A stretch of 64,000 bases of DNA from UBA6265 sp964526965 (GTDB lineage: Bacteria; Chloroflexota; Chloroflexia; Thermomicrobiales; UBA6265), in contig CAZGML010000010.1 in the NCBI GenBank assembly GCA_964526965.1, forward strand, positions 30,689 to 94,688, read 5' to 3'. Each line of letters starts with the position of its first letter. Within the stretch, counting starts at the first letter, position 1. Position numbers and translations under genes: made by a program. The notes under the pieces were generated by a model. That model saw only the letters and a program-made list of their open reading frames with translations. It ran no database searches and was not told the origin of the DNA. This document shows, piece by piece, positions 16,650 to 24,259 of this stretch.

Positions 16650-17621
16650 ATGGATCGACCCAGGATTCGAAAAATCGTGTTGCTCAGCGTGTTGACCGAC
16701 AAGATGAAAAATGCGATTCGCAACGCTGCGCCCGATGCTGAACTGGTTGCAATTGAGGATAGAAGCAACATCGATCGCGAGATCGTCGACGCCCAGGTGC
16801 TCATTGGTGACGGAATCAACGAAGAGCAGTTGAGGCTGGCGAAGGAGCTCGTATGGCATCACCGCCCCTGGGTTGGTGTGGAAGGGCTCGTCAACCCCGC
16901 CTACTTCGAGAAGGACATCGTGGTCACCAACGGCAAGGGAACAAATTCCCCGAATATCGCTGAGCACGTGATCGGAATGATGTTGGCGTTTGCCCGCGAT
17001 TTTCCCAAGTTTCTCCGGGATCAGCAAAACCGGGAATGGCGGCATTGGGACGATGGCACCAAGACGATCTTCGAGCTCGGTGGCCAACGGGTGCTCTGCC
17101 TTGGCACCGGTAACATCGGCCAAGAAGTTGCGCGCAGGCTTGTCGCCTTTGATTGCGAGCTGGTGGGAGCCTCCCGTTCGGGCCGCGATGTGCCCGGCTT
17201 TCAGCGCACGGTTTCATTCGAGAACCTGGAGTCGGAGCTCTCTCAGGCGGATCACGTTGTGAACTCACTGCCCATGACAAAGGACACCGACAAAATCGTC
17301 AATCAGGAGATGCTGCGTCAGATGAAAAAGGGCGCGCATTTCTACAACGTGGGGCGGGGTGGCACCGTCGACCAGGACGCCCTCATCGAGGCGCTGCGCG
17401 GTGGACATCTTGCTGGAGCCGGTCTCGACGTGACCACGCCAGAACCGCTCAATGCCGATAGCCCATTATGGGACATGCAGAATGTCATTATTACGAGTCA
17501 CACTGCAGGCGATTCTCCGCAGTCGCACGAGCGCATGGTCGATCTGACCGCGGAGCAGCTGCGGAGATTCCAGGCTGGTGAGCAGCTGCTCAATGTCGTT
17601 GATCTGAGCGCTGGATACTAG
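16650..17621 (+). CDS. D-isomer-specific 2-hydroxyacid dehydrogenase
   Basis: This is a 323-residue NAD(P)-dependent oxidoreductase of the phosphoglycerate/D-lactate dehydrogenase superfamily. The nucleotide-binding fold shows LGTGNIGQEVARR, and the catalytic region shows NVGRGGTVDQDALIEAL and DVTTPEPL. The active-site His is in ITSHTAGDS. Start ATG 16650 has AAGGAG 5 bases upstream; an in-frame ATG at 16614 lies inside the terminator hairpin. The substrate 2-hydroxyacid cannot be deduced. Its 3' end overlaps the convergent galactokinase-like gene by 4 bases. Confidence 0.85.
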   Translation: MDRPRIRKIVLLSVLTDKMKNAIRNAAPDAELVAIEDRSNIDREIVDAQVLIGDGINEEQLRLAKELVWHHRPWVGVEGLVNPAYFEKDIVVTNGKGTNSPNIAEHVIGMMLAFARDFPKFLRDQQNREWRHWDDGTKTIFELGGQRVLCLGTGNIGQEVARRLVAFDCELVGASRSGRDVPGFQRTVSFENLESELSQADHVVNSLPMTKDTDKIVNQEMLRQMKKGAHFYNVGRGGTVDQDALIEALRGGHLAGAGLDVTTPEPLNADSPLWDMQNVIITSHTAGDSPQSHERMVDLTAEQLRRFQAGEQLLNVVDLSAGY

Positions 17622-18814
17622 ATAGGCTCTCGGTGAGCACCTGGGCCAAAACTGCAGGTGTAAAACGCCTGCTCACGATTTTGGACCGGGTGCTTGTCGT
17701 AGAAAGCACTGAGTGAATCGCGCACTGGTTCAACGGCGTCCTGGTGGAGGAGTACCAGGGCTGGGCCACCATTCCCGCCGCCCATCATGCGTGCGCCAAT
17801 CACCCCATTCTGCCCACGAATGTGGCTCACAAGCTCTTCAACCACCGGATGGCTGATGTCATAGTCCGTTGCTGAACTTATTCCGGATTCGTTCATCAGT
17901 TGCCCGAATTGAACCCAGTCCTTGTTGCGAACTGCTTGCTCAGCGGCATCAACCCGGCGGCTCTCAGTTACCACGTGGCGAACACGGGCGACCAGCCGGT
18001 TGGATAGATGGTGACCGATGGAGGACTGAACATTTTCCCAATGCGGAGCGAGGGCTGCGAGGTTTGGCAAGTCGAATTCATAGGCGGCGTTGAGTTTGGC
18101 AAGCGCGTCTGTCGTTTCTTTCACGCGTTCTCCGTATGCAGATGTGCGGAGTGATCGCTTCACACCAGAATCGGCCACGGCAAAAACGTAGTCCTGTAAA
18201 TCGGGATTGATTTGGATGAAAGAGTTGTCGCGACCATCGAACCGGATGACGCCGCCGGCAAGGGATGCGCTTTGATCCATTGCGCCCACCATCGCACCGG
18301 CACGGTGCTCGGCTTCGCGGGCGATGGCCACCATCTCATACGGGTCGATCTCGTCGGCGGTGAGCGCCAGGATCCCCGCCAGGCAGAGTGCTGCGCTCGA
18401 ACTCATACCAAATCCCGGCGGGATATCGCCAGAAACCGCCAGGCCAATCCCGGTCCGCATTGGGATGCCACGCGCCATCAGAGTGGCGGCAACGCCCTTG
18501 ATGTACACGATTGGTCCGCGCTCGTCGGGAGCTGCATGCCAGTCGACGAGTTCTGTTGGATAGCAACGTGCAGGGGCGCTGCGAACGTCGGCGGCGGCGA
18601 TTGCGATTGCCTGGGCATCGTCGATTGGCCCGGCGCCCATCGCGATCACCCGGTCGATTGCGCCGGCGAGTACCGGTCCACCGTTGTAATCCGTGTGGTT
18701 TCCAATGAGCTCCAGTCGACCGGGAGCGATCGTCCAGCTATCGATTTCCCACCTGTCGCCGTAGGCTTTCTTCCCCGTCTCGATCGCTCGTGACTTCAGT
18801 CGGCGATGGCTCAT
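17618..18814 (-). CDS. galK: Galactokinase-family GHMP kinase
   Basis: This 398-residue GHMP-fold sugar kinase uses ATP to phosphorylate galactose at C1 in typical family members. Three motifs are visible: PGRLELIGNHTDYNGG at ~31-46, PPGFGMSSSAAL (phosphate loop), and MMGGGNGGPALVLL near the C-terminus. Asn replaces the usual Glu of the GEHTDYN signature, and the third motif is also altered from GxGFGG. The sugar specificity may therefore differ from canonical galactokinase. It follows the PIG-L gene by 13 bases and ends the moaB-hisS-PIG-L-galK run. No galT or galE is nearby. Confidence 0.75.
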   Translation of the reverse strand: MSHRRLKSRAIETGKKAYGDRWEIDSWTIAPGRLELIGNHTDYNGGPVLAGAIDRVIAMGAGPIDDAQAIAIAAADVRSAPARCYPTELVDWHAAPDERGPIVYIKGVAATLMARGIPMRTGIGLAVSGDIPPGFGMSSSAALCLAGILALTADEIDPYEMVAIAREAEHRAGAMVGAMDQSASLAGGVIRFDGRDNSFIQINPDLQDYVFAVADSGVKRSLRTSAYGERVKETTDALAKLNAAYEFDLPNLAALAPHWENVQSSIGHHLSNRLVARVRHVVTESRRVDAAEQAVRNKDWVQFGQLMNESGISSATDYDISHPVVEELVSHIRGQNGVIGARMMGGGNGGPALVLLHQDAVEPVRDSLSAFYDKHPVQNREQAFYTCSFGPGAHREPI

Positions 18815-18827
18815 CGGAAGTGCCTGC

Positions 18828-19541
18828 CTAACGCATCATTCGGACCGATTTGAATGCCTCGGCCAGCTCGAATGGTTGATCCTTTGCGATCTCGGCCGAT
18901 CGTTCCCGTAGCATTTCCTCCAGCTCTGGCCGCATGCCCACCTGCGAGTCGTGTGCCTTGAGCGCATCGATTTTGTCCTGGAAGGTGTCCGTGATATCGA
19001 TGAAGATATCCGGTGATTCAGATCCGAAGTACCAAATCTCTGCCGTCTTGTGCGGCTCGATCCCTTCCTCCAGGTGTTCGGGGAAGTAAAGGTGATCACG
19101 GGCAGTAGGGTAGACCGAATCGTGGGTGGCCTGGCCGACTCCGCGATGATCCGGATGCATGGCGTAAGGACGAAAGGGATCATGCGTGATGACCACATCC
19201 GGCTTGTGGATGCGAATCTGCTTCACGATTTTCTCGCGCAAGTTGATATCCGGCATCACGTGGCCGTCGCCTTCGTGCAGGAACACGACGTCGGCCAATC
19301 CAAGTCGCCGGGCCGATTCTTTCAGTTCCCGCTCTCGGGTCTCCATGAGCGTTTCACGCGTGAAGCTGCGATCTCCGGTGCCACGATCTCCAGAGGTCAC
19401 CTGAACGAGAATGCATTTTTTGCCGGCGTTTACCAGCTTTTTTACTGTTCCAGCTGAGGAGAATTCCAGGTCATCCGGGTGGGCAACAACCCACATGTAT
19501 GTGTCCCAATCCTCTGGTCCCGGATACTCACTCGTCGACAT
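18828..19541 (-). CDS. PIG-L (LmbE) family deacetylase
   Basis: This 237-residue zinc-dependent N-acetylglucosamine-type deacetylase shows AHPDDLEFSSAG near the N-terminus (zinc-binding His-Asp-Asp) and HPDHRGVG in the middle, the second metal motif. Members deacetylate GlcNAc-inositol, bacillithiol precursors or lipid-linked sugars. Start ATG 19541 is preferred because GGAGG lies 5 bases upstream; the upstream in-frame ATG at 19553 lacks it. The start overlaps the end of hisS by 14 bases, and the galactokinase-like gene follows 13 bases downstream, suggesting sugar metabolism. Confidence 0.85.
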   Translation of the reverse strand: MSTSEYPGPEDWDTYMWVVAHPDDLEFSSAGTVKKLVNAGKKCILVQVTSGDRGTGDRSFTRETLMETRERELKESARRLGLADVVFLHEGDGHVMPDINLREKIVKQIRIHKPDVVITHDPFRPYAMHPDHRGVGQATHDSVYPTARDHLYFPEHLEEGIEPHKTAEIWYFGSESPDIFIDITDTFQDKIDALKAHDSQVGMRPELEEMLRERSAEIAKDQPFELAEAFKSVRMMR

Positions 19542-20859
19542 GTGCACCTCCATTGGCCAGTAGCGTTGTCAGTGTTGTGATGAGTTCTGCGCGATCGACT
19601 AGTTGTTGATCGCCTGATGACAGATTCTTGAGCGAAACCTGATCGTTGGCAAGTTCATCGCTTCCGGGGATGATGGCGTATGGAATACCGCGCCGATCAG
19701 CATATTTGAGCTGCGCGCCAATGCCCTTGTTGTGCGTCAGGCTTTGGTCGACGTTGATCCCGGCCTCGCGTAGCTCCCGTGCGATGACCCCGGCCTCGGC
19801 AAAGGTTTCCTCCACATGCAGCATCGCAACGTGCGCTGTGCTCTTTGCCGTAGGCAGCAGATCGAATTCCTGAATCACTTCGATGATGCGCTCAATGCCG
19901 AGCGAGATTCCCGTGGCCGGGATATCCCTACCGAGGAAGTTGCCCACCAGGCCATCGTAGCGGCCTCCACCGCCGACAGAGCCGACTTTGGGCTCCTCGA
20001 CCTGCGCTTCCCAAACTGGACCGGTGTAGTAATCGATACCGCGAGCCAGGGCCAGGTCGATGCGGTAGTTGGCGTCAGGCACACCAAGCGATTTGAGATG
20101 AGACAGGATTTCCCGCAACTCCTGCACGGCAAACGCCATTTCCCCGAGTTCACTTTCAGCCAGCGCAAGGAGTTCCTCGTCACTGCCCCTGGTGGTAATC
20201 ACACGCAGGATTGTATTGGCGGATTCTTCGCTTGCTCCCTGACTCACCAATTCTGTGCGGACTTTTTCCGGTCCGATCTTGTCCAGCTTGTCGATGGTGC
20301 GGAACACGCCCACCGCCTGCTCGGCCGGGACGCCCGCCACTGTTGCGAGGCCTTCCAGCAACTTGCGGTGGTTGATGGCGATCACAACGTTCTCGAGCCC
20401 AATCGCGTGAAAGGCGTCGATGAATGTGCTCAGCGCCTCGGCGTCTCCCAGTGCGCTGTTGACGCCTACGATGTCGGCATCGCATTGCCAAAACTCGCGG
20501 AACCGGCCGCGTTGCGGCTTCTCGGCTCGCCATACGGGCGCCATGTGGTACCGCTTGAATGGCATCACGATATCGTTCTGATGCATGGCCACAACACGGG
20601 CGAGGGGCACGGTGAGGTCGTAGCGTAGGCCGACCTCGCGTTTCCCTGCGTCCTCGAAGTGGTACATCAGATTCTCGTTCTCGCCGGCCTTACCGGTGAG
20701 AATCTCCATGTACTCCAGCACGGGCGTATCGAGTGGTTCGAATCCGTGCGCCTCAAAGACGGTGCGGATCCGGTTCATGACCTGCTGACGAAGGAGCATT
20801 TGCTCGGGGAGGTAATCCCGGAATCCCTTCAGGATTTGTGGTTTTCGTGTAACTGCCAT
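19528..20859 (-). CDS. hisS: Histidyl-tRNA synthetase
   Basis: This 443-residue class II aminoacyl-tRNA synthetase charges tRNA-His. Near the N-terminus is KGFRDYLPEQM, then RYDLTVPLARVVA and the class II motif 2 region around WRAEKPQRGRFREFWQCD. LARGIDYYTGPVWEAQ and GGGRYDGLVGNFLGRDIPATG mark the catalytic core, and the C-terminal ~90 residues form the anticodon-binding domain. Length is normal. It starts 11 bases after moaB and overlaps the PIG-L gene by 14 bases. No T-box leader was recognised. Confidence 0.97.
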   Translation of the reverse strand: MAVTRKPQILKGFRDYLPEQMLLRQQVMNRIRTVFEAHGFEPLDTPVLEYMEILTGKAGENENLMYHFEDAGKREVGLRYDLTVPLARVVAMHQNDIVMPFKRYHMAPVWRAEKPQRGRFREFWQCDADIVGVNSALGDAEALSTFIDAFHAIGLENVVIAINHRKLLEGLATVAGVPAEQAVGVFRTIDKLDKIGPEKVRTELVSQGASEESANTILRVITTRGSDEELLALAESELGEMAFAVQELREILSHLKSLGVPDANYRIDLALARGIDYYTGPVWEAQVEEPKVGSVGGGGRYDGLVGNFLGRDIPATGISLGIERIIEVIQEFDLLPTAKSTAHVAMLHVEETFAEAGVIARELREAGINVDQSLTHNKGIGAQLKYADRRGIPYAIIPGSDELANDQVSLKNLSSGDQQLVDRAELITTLTTLLANGGAHVDE

Positions 20860-20870
20860 CTCTTACTCCG

Positions 20871-21407
20871 TCAGGCCTGTTTGCGAATTTCGTGAACAAC
20901 ATGGCCCAACTCCGGGCCGATAAGCTTCTCAAGTGCCAGGCGCACCGCGTTGGAGGACCCCGGTAGCGAGAAAATGACCGTGTCGTCGTGGATTCCTGCC
21001 ATAGCACGGCTGAGCATGCTGGCCGAACCCACCTCCTGCCAACTGAGCATCCGGAAGATTTCTCCGAAGCCTGGCATTTCCTTTTTAATAAGCGATTCGA
21101 TGATGGGGTAGGTCACATCCCGGCCGGATATCCCGGTTCCCCCGCTGACGATGATCGCGTTGATAGTGGGGTCGCTCAACCAGGAATCCAGGTGCTGCTT
21201 TATTTGGTCGGCCTCATCCGGCACGATCTCATATCCCTTCAGCTGGTGCCCGCGAAAGCCGAGATGTTCCCGGATTAGTTGACCGCTGGAGTCGTCGTCC
21301 TTCGTGCGGGTGTCGCTGACGGTAAGCACAGCGAATCCAACACTATCGGGTGCTTCATCACGATGCTGTTGAGTGGATGCGGAATTATCGAATTTATTGT
21401 CGAACAC
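20871..21407 (-). CDS. moaB: MoaB/Mog family molybdenum cofactor protein
   Basis: This 178-residue protein of the MoaB/MogA fold binds molybdopterin and, in MogA, adenylylates it before molybdenum insertion. The fold motifs are clear: VSDTRTKDDDSSGQLI, VSGGTGISGRDVT, and GFGEIFRMLSW with SRAMAGI following. GTG 21407 is the preferred start because GGGAG lies 5 bases upstream; a TTG at 21428 is in frame but lacks a site. The first ~25 residues are a variable, polar extension. It is co-transcribed with hisS (11-base gap). The only other Moco gene here is moaA at 13994. Confidence 0.85.
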   Translation of the reverse strand: MFDNKFDNSASTQQHRDEAPDSVGFAVLTVSDTRTKDDDSSGQLIREHLGFRGHQLKGYEIVPDEADQIKQHLDSWLSDPTINAIIVSGGTGISGRDVTYPIIESLIKKEMPGFGEIFRMLSWQEVGSASMLSRAMAGIHDDTVIFSLPGSSNAVRLALEKLIGPELGHVVHEIRKQA

Positions 21408-21488
21408 AGGGACTCCCTTTTGATGCAATCACGCCCAATACACACGGATAGCCGGGGGGAATTGTACGCCATGAACCGGTAAAGTGGG

Positions 21489-21863
21489 CTATCCGACGAC
21501 GATCGCGTTTTCATAGTGAACGAGGTCGAGAATATCGCCGCCCGGCGAGAGCGTGATACCCACGAGGTCGATGCGCCAGATCTTGCCTTCCACGTCCGGA
21601 TGGATGAGGGAGTACATCTCACCGGTACGGAGAAGCATGCGCGCCTGTTTCTTGCTGACGCCTTCTTCGGCGCGGCCAGCGGTCTCGCTGCGTCGTGCTT
21701 TCACTTCCACGAACACCAGCTCGTCGCCATCCATCATCACCAGGTCGAGCTCACCATGGCCGTGGCGCCAGTTGCTCTCGCGGTGTACATAGCCCTTTTG
21801 TTCGAGGTGGCGCCTGACCGCCCGTTCAGCTTCCAGGCCGATTTTGCGACGATCATCGATCAT
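21489..21863 (-). CDS. yraN: YraN/UPF0102 family protein (endonuclease-like fold)
   Basis: This 124-residue protein has the restriction-endonuclease-like fold of UPF0102: GLEAERAVRRHLEQKG at the start, then GELDLVMMDGDELVFVEVKAR, the D-ExK type motif. Members commonly sit next to rnhB, as here, and may act in DNA transactions, but the function is unproven. Start ATG 21863 has GGAG 7 bases upstream and overlaps the rnhB stop by 11 bases, making an rnhB-yraN couple. A longer in-frame extension back to 22016 has no family resemblance. Confidence 0.85.
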   Translation of the reverse strand: MIDDRRKIGLEAERAVRRHLEQKGYVHRESNWRHGHGELDLVMMDGDELVFVEVKARRSETAGRAEEGVSKKQARMLLRTGEMYSLIHPDVEGKIWRIDLVGITLSPGGDILDLVHYENAIVVG

Positions 21864-22509
21864 GGCCGTGCTCCAGTGCAGCTGCGCGTACCGGCGCATA
21901 ACAGTAGCGATGTGCAGGGCAGGGGCCGAGCGACATGATCGCTTCCCGGTGCACCTTTGCCGCATATCCCTTGTGTGAGGCGAATCCATATCCCGGCCAC
22001 GTTGCGTCCAGTTCAATCATGATCGTATCCCGGGCGACCTTGGCAATGATCGAGGCTGCAGCAATCGAAAGCGACAGTGCGTCGCCATTGACGATGCCTT
22101 GCTGCGGCAGGGGATGATCGATGGTGGTGGCATCGATGAGGAGATAGTCTGGTTCCACCTCAAGCGACCAGACGGCTCGCTCCATGGCGGTGCGGTTCGC
22201 AGCGGCAACACCGATGATATCAAGCTCCCCAGGCTCAACACTGCCCAGGGCCCAGCACCTGGCGCGCTCCATAATGCCTGTGGCCAGTTCGGCCCGGCGC
22301 TTGAAGGAGATCGTTTTGGAATCCCGCACGGTGAGCCAAAAGTCGAGATCGTCCAGAATCGTCCCTGGTTCGGGCAGTATCACGGCCCCGGCCATCAAAG
22401 GACCGGCTAGCGCTCCGCGGCCGACCTCGTCGACGCCGGCAACCGCTGTGCTGCCATGTGAGGCGAGCCAGGTTTCCCATTCATAGGTGGCGATTTCAAC
22501 AATATTCAC
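21853..22509 (-). CDS. rnhB: Ribonuclease HII
   Basis: This 218-residue RNase HII removes RNA and single ribonucleotides from DNA. The catalytic signature VAGVDEVGRGALAGP (DEVGRG) is near residue 20. The remaining catalytic acidic residues lie in the conserved DYLLIDA region, and SIIAKVARD follows. Start is GTG 22509; the stop of the APH gene overlaps it by 4 bases. It forms a coupled block with yraN downstream. Confidence 0.95.
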   Translation of the reverse strand: MNIVEIATYEWETWLASHGSTAVAGVDEVGRGALAGPLMAGAVILPEPGTILDDLDFWLTVRDSKTISFKRRAELATGIMERARCWALGSVEPGELDIIGVAAANRTAMERAVWSLEVEPDYLLIDATTIDHPLPQQGIVNGDALSLSIAAASIIAKVARDTIMIELDATWPGYGFASHKGYAAKVHREAIMSLGPCPAHRYCYAPVRAAALEHGHDR

Positions 22510-23438
22510 AGTAGTTTCCCGGTTTCCCTGGCGACGTCGTTCATGTCATCCAGATTACCAAGGAATGCGAAGTAGCGGATATGCATGAGCCCGATGTGGA
22601 GAAGGCAGCAATGCATTCGTTCGTCCCGATGGGCACCGTTGACGCCGACTTCCCGTTCGAGATAACCGGGGATATCGAGTTCTGCCCACTGTGGATACCA
22701 GGGATTCCAAAAGCGAAACCACGCGAGATCGTATATCGCATCACCCCACATCGCCGTGCCCCAATCAAACACACCGCTTATGCGATTGTTGTGCACAACA
22801 ACGTTGTAGTTGAGGGTGTCCTCATGTATGAGGTGCCGTTCGACCGACAAGAACCTGCAGTGCTCACGCAGTTTCACAAGCCCATCGTCGAAAACTCGTC
22901 GAGCGAATTCATGCTGATCCAGATAGGGTCGCCATCCTCCACCGCGAGAGCCAGGCACATCGTTGCCGACATCCAACAACTGATCGGCGAAACTGGCGAA
23001 GGTTCCGTTGCCATTACGATCCCATCCGCCGTAGCCGAACGTTCCTGATGTGTCTACCTCACGCATTGCGATCAGCATGCGGGCTACAGATGGAAGTGTT
23101 TGCTTCCACTGCTCATTCGAAAGTTCATCCAAATGAACACCCACCATCCGATCGCTGATGCACCAGAACCGTTTATCCAGCTGTCCGATTCCATGAAAGC
23201 GCGGGATGGGCAGGTCGTCAGATGCATATTGTGAAGCGTGTGCATCGCAATAGAAATCATCCGGTGTAGCGGCAAAACGCACGATGTAGTGACCCGAGGG
23301 AGTAGAAACTGCAACTGCCGAGCTCCACGCTCCTGATCGCAGGGTCTCAAGCGCGATCACGTCATCGCCGAGCTCTTGCTGTACCAGTTCAGAGATTTCG
23401 TCTTCGGATGGAGGAGGTTGGGCCAAATGATCCGTCAT
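22506..23438 (-). CDS. Aminoglycoside phosphotransferase-family kinase
   Basis: This is a ~310-residue APH/choline-kinase-like phosphotransferase. The catalytic loop is LIHEDTLNYNVVVHNN, in which the His-Glu-Asp and Asn residues match the Brenner motif (HxDxxxxN), followed by SGVFDWGTAMWGD (DFG-equivalent). Substrate may be a small molecule or antibiotic; resistance cannot be claimed. The start is uncertain. ATG 23438 lies just after the rplS terminator with no clear SD, and TTG 23456 is also in frame. It overlaps rnhB by 4 bases. Confidence 0.75.
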   Translation of the reverse strand: MTDHLAQPPPSEDEISELVQQELGDDVIALETLRSGAWSSAVAVSTPSGHYIVRFAATPDDFYCDAHASQYASDDLPIPRFHGIGQLDKRFWCISDRMVGVHLDELSNEQWKQTLPSVARMLIAMREVDTSGTFGYGGWDRNGNGTFASFADQLLDVGNDVPGSRGGGWRPYLDQHEFARRVFDDGLVKLREHCRFLSVERHLIHEDTLNYNVVVHNNRISGVFDWGTAMWGDAIYDLAWFRFWNPWYPQWAELDIPGYLEREVGVNGAHRDERMHCCLLHIGLMHIRYFAFLGNLDDMNDVARETGKLL

Positions 23439-23453
23439 GATGACAGTTTCGCA

Positions 23454-23491
23454 CAAAAAAACACCTGGTAGTCAGTATGACCACCAGGTGT
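23454..23491 (-). terminator. Intrinsic terminator after rplS
   Basis: On the minus strand ACACCTGGT (23491-23483) pairs with ACCAGGTGT (23469-23461), followed by a run of T. It is 28 bases past the rplS stop and shuts off read-through into the APH gene. Confidence 0.85.
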
Positions 23492-23519
23492 GAGTTTCGT
23501 GTTAGGTGAGGACCGTTGC

Positions 23520-24128
23520 CTAGGCCTTGTCTTCCTCGTCAGAGGATTCCTCAGCTGTTTCTTCTTCAGCGGCGTCGGCTGTTTCTTCACCAGTGGCTTC
23601 CTCAGCCTCAACGGCTTCGGTTGCGACCGTATCCTCAACAGCTGTTTCTTCAGCTGCTTCAGCTTCAGCAGCAGCGGCCTCTTCGGCAGCGGCCTGCTCG
23701 GCTTCCATCGCTGCTACGCGCTCAGCTTCTTCTTCAGCGGCGGCCTTCTCGGCAGCCTTGCGGGCACCAGCGGTCAGATCACGGCGACGCTCCACGATGC
23801 GGGCGGCGCGACCAGTGAGTCCACGCAGGTAGTAGAGCTTGGCACGGCGAACCTTACCAAAGCGAGTCACTTCGATCTTGTCGATGCGCGGAGAGTGGAT
23901 GGGCCAGGTTCGCTCCACTCCAACCGAGTGGCTGGAAATACGACGAACCGTGAAGTTCTCTGCAATGCCACCACCGCGGCGGCGGATTACAACGCCCTCG
24001 AACACCTGGATTCGCTCGCGGGTGCCTTCGACAACCTTGGCGTGAACACGAACCGTGTCACCTGCCTGGAAATCTGGCACATCTCTGAACTGCTCCTGCT
24101 CGATAGAGCGGATGAGCTGATGCGTCAT
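23520..24128 (-). CDS. rplS: Ribosomal protein L19 with acidic C-terminal extension
   Basis: L19 sits at the 30S-50S interface. Residues ~1-115 are canonical: FQAGDTVRVHAKVVEG, IQVFEGVVIRRRGGG, and HSPRIDKIEVTRFGKVRRAKLYYLR. A normal L19 is about 115 residues, but this one has about 87 additional residues of Ala/Glu-rich sequence (for example EEEAERVAAMEAEQAA) ending in SSDEEDKA. The extension is highly acidic and probably a flexible coil or helical tail. It is not a shadow effect because the frame is continuous to TAG 23522-23520 and a terminator follows. Start ATG 24128. A promoter candidate lies just upstream. Confidence 0.95.
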   Translation of the reverse strand: MTHQLIRSIEQEQFRDVPDFQAGDTVRVHAKVVEGTRERIQVFEGVVIRRRGGGIAENFTVRRISSHSVGVERTWPIHSPRIDKIEVTRFGKVRRAKLYYLRGLTGRAARIVERRRDLTAGARKAAEKAAAEEEAERVAAMEAEQAAAEEAAAAEAEAAEETAVEDTVATEAVEAEEATGEETADAAEEETAEESSDEEDKA

Positions 24129-24229
24129 TACTTACCTCATATTCTTCCGGGAAGACCCCGATGACAATTAATAACGTGCATACATCCCGCGCAAGGGAAA
24201 TTCACCCAGGATCCACGGGCACGACCGCT

Positions 24230-24259
24230 ATTGTATCAGTCTGCCTGTAGCGGAGGCAA
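24230..24259 (-). promoter_or_regulatory. Candidate promoter of rplS
   Basis: On the minus strand TTGCCT (24259-24254) and TACAAT (24235-24230) are 18 bases apart and overlap the 3' end of the preceding gene, about 100 bases before rplS. Both hexamers are close to sigma-70 consensus. Confidence 0.4.

Noticed and set aside
19351..19366. parS-like palindrome GTTTCACGCGTGAAGC
   Set aside because: It has an additional CG and mismatched end relative to the ParB consensus GTTTCACGTGAAAC and lies inside the PIG-L gene, far from parB.
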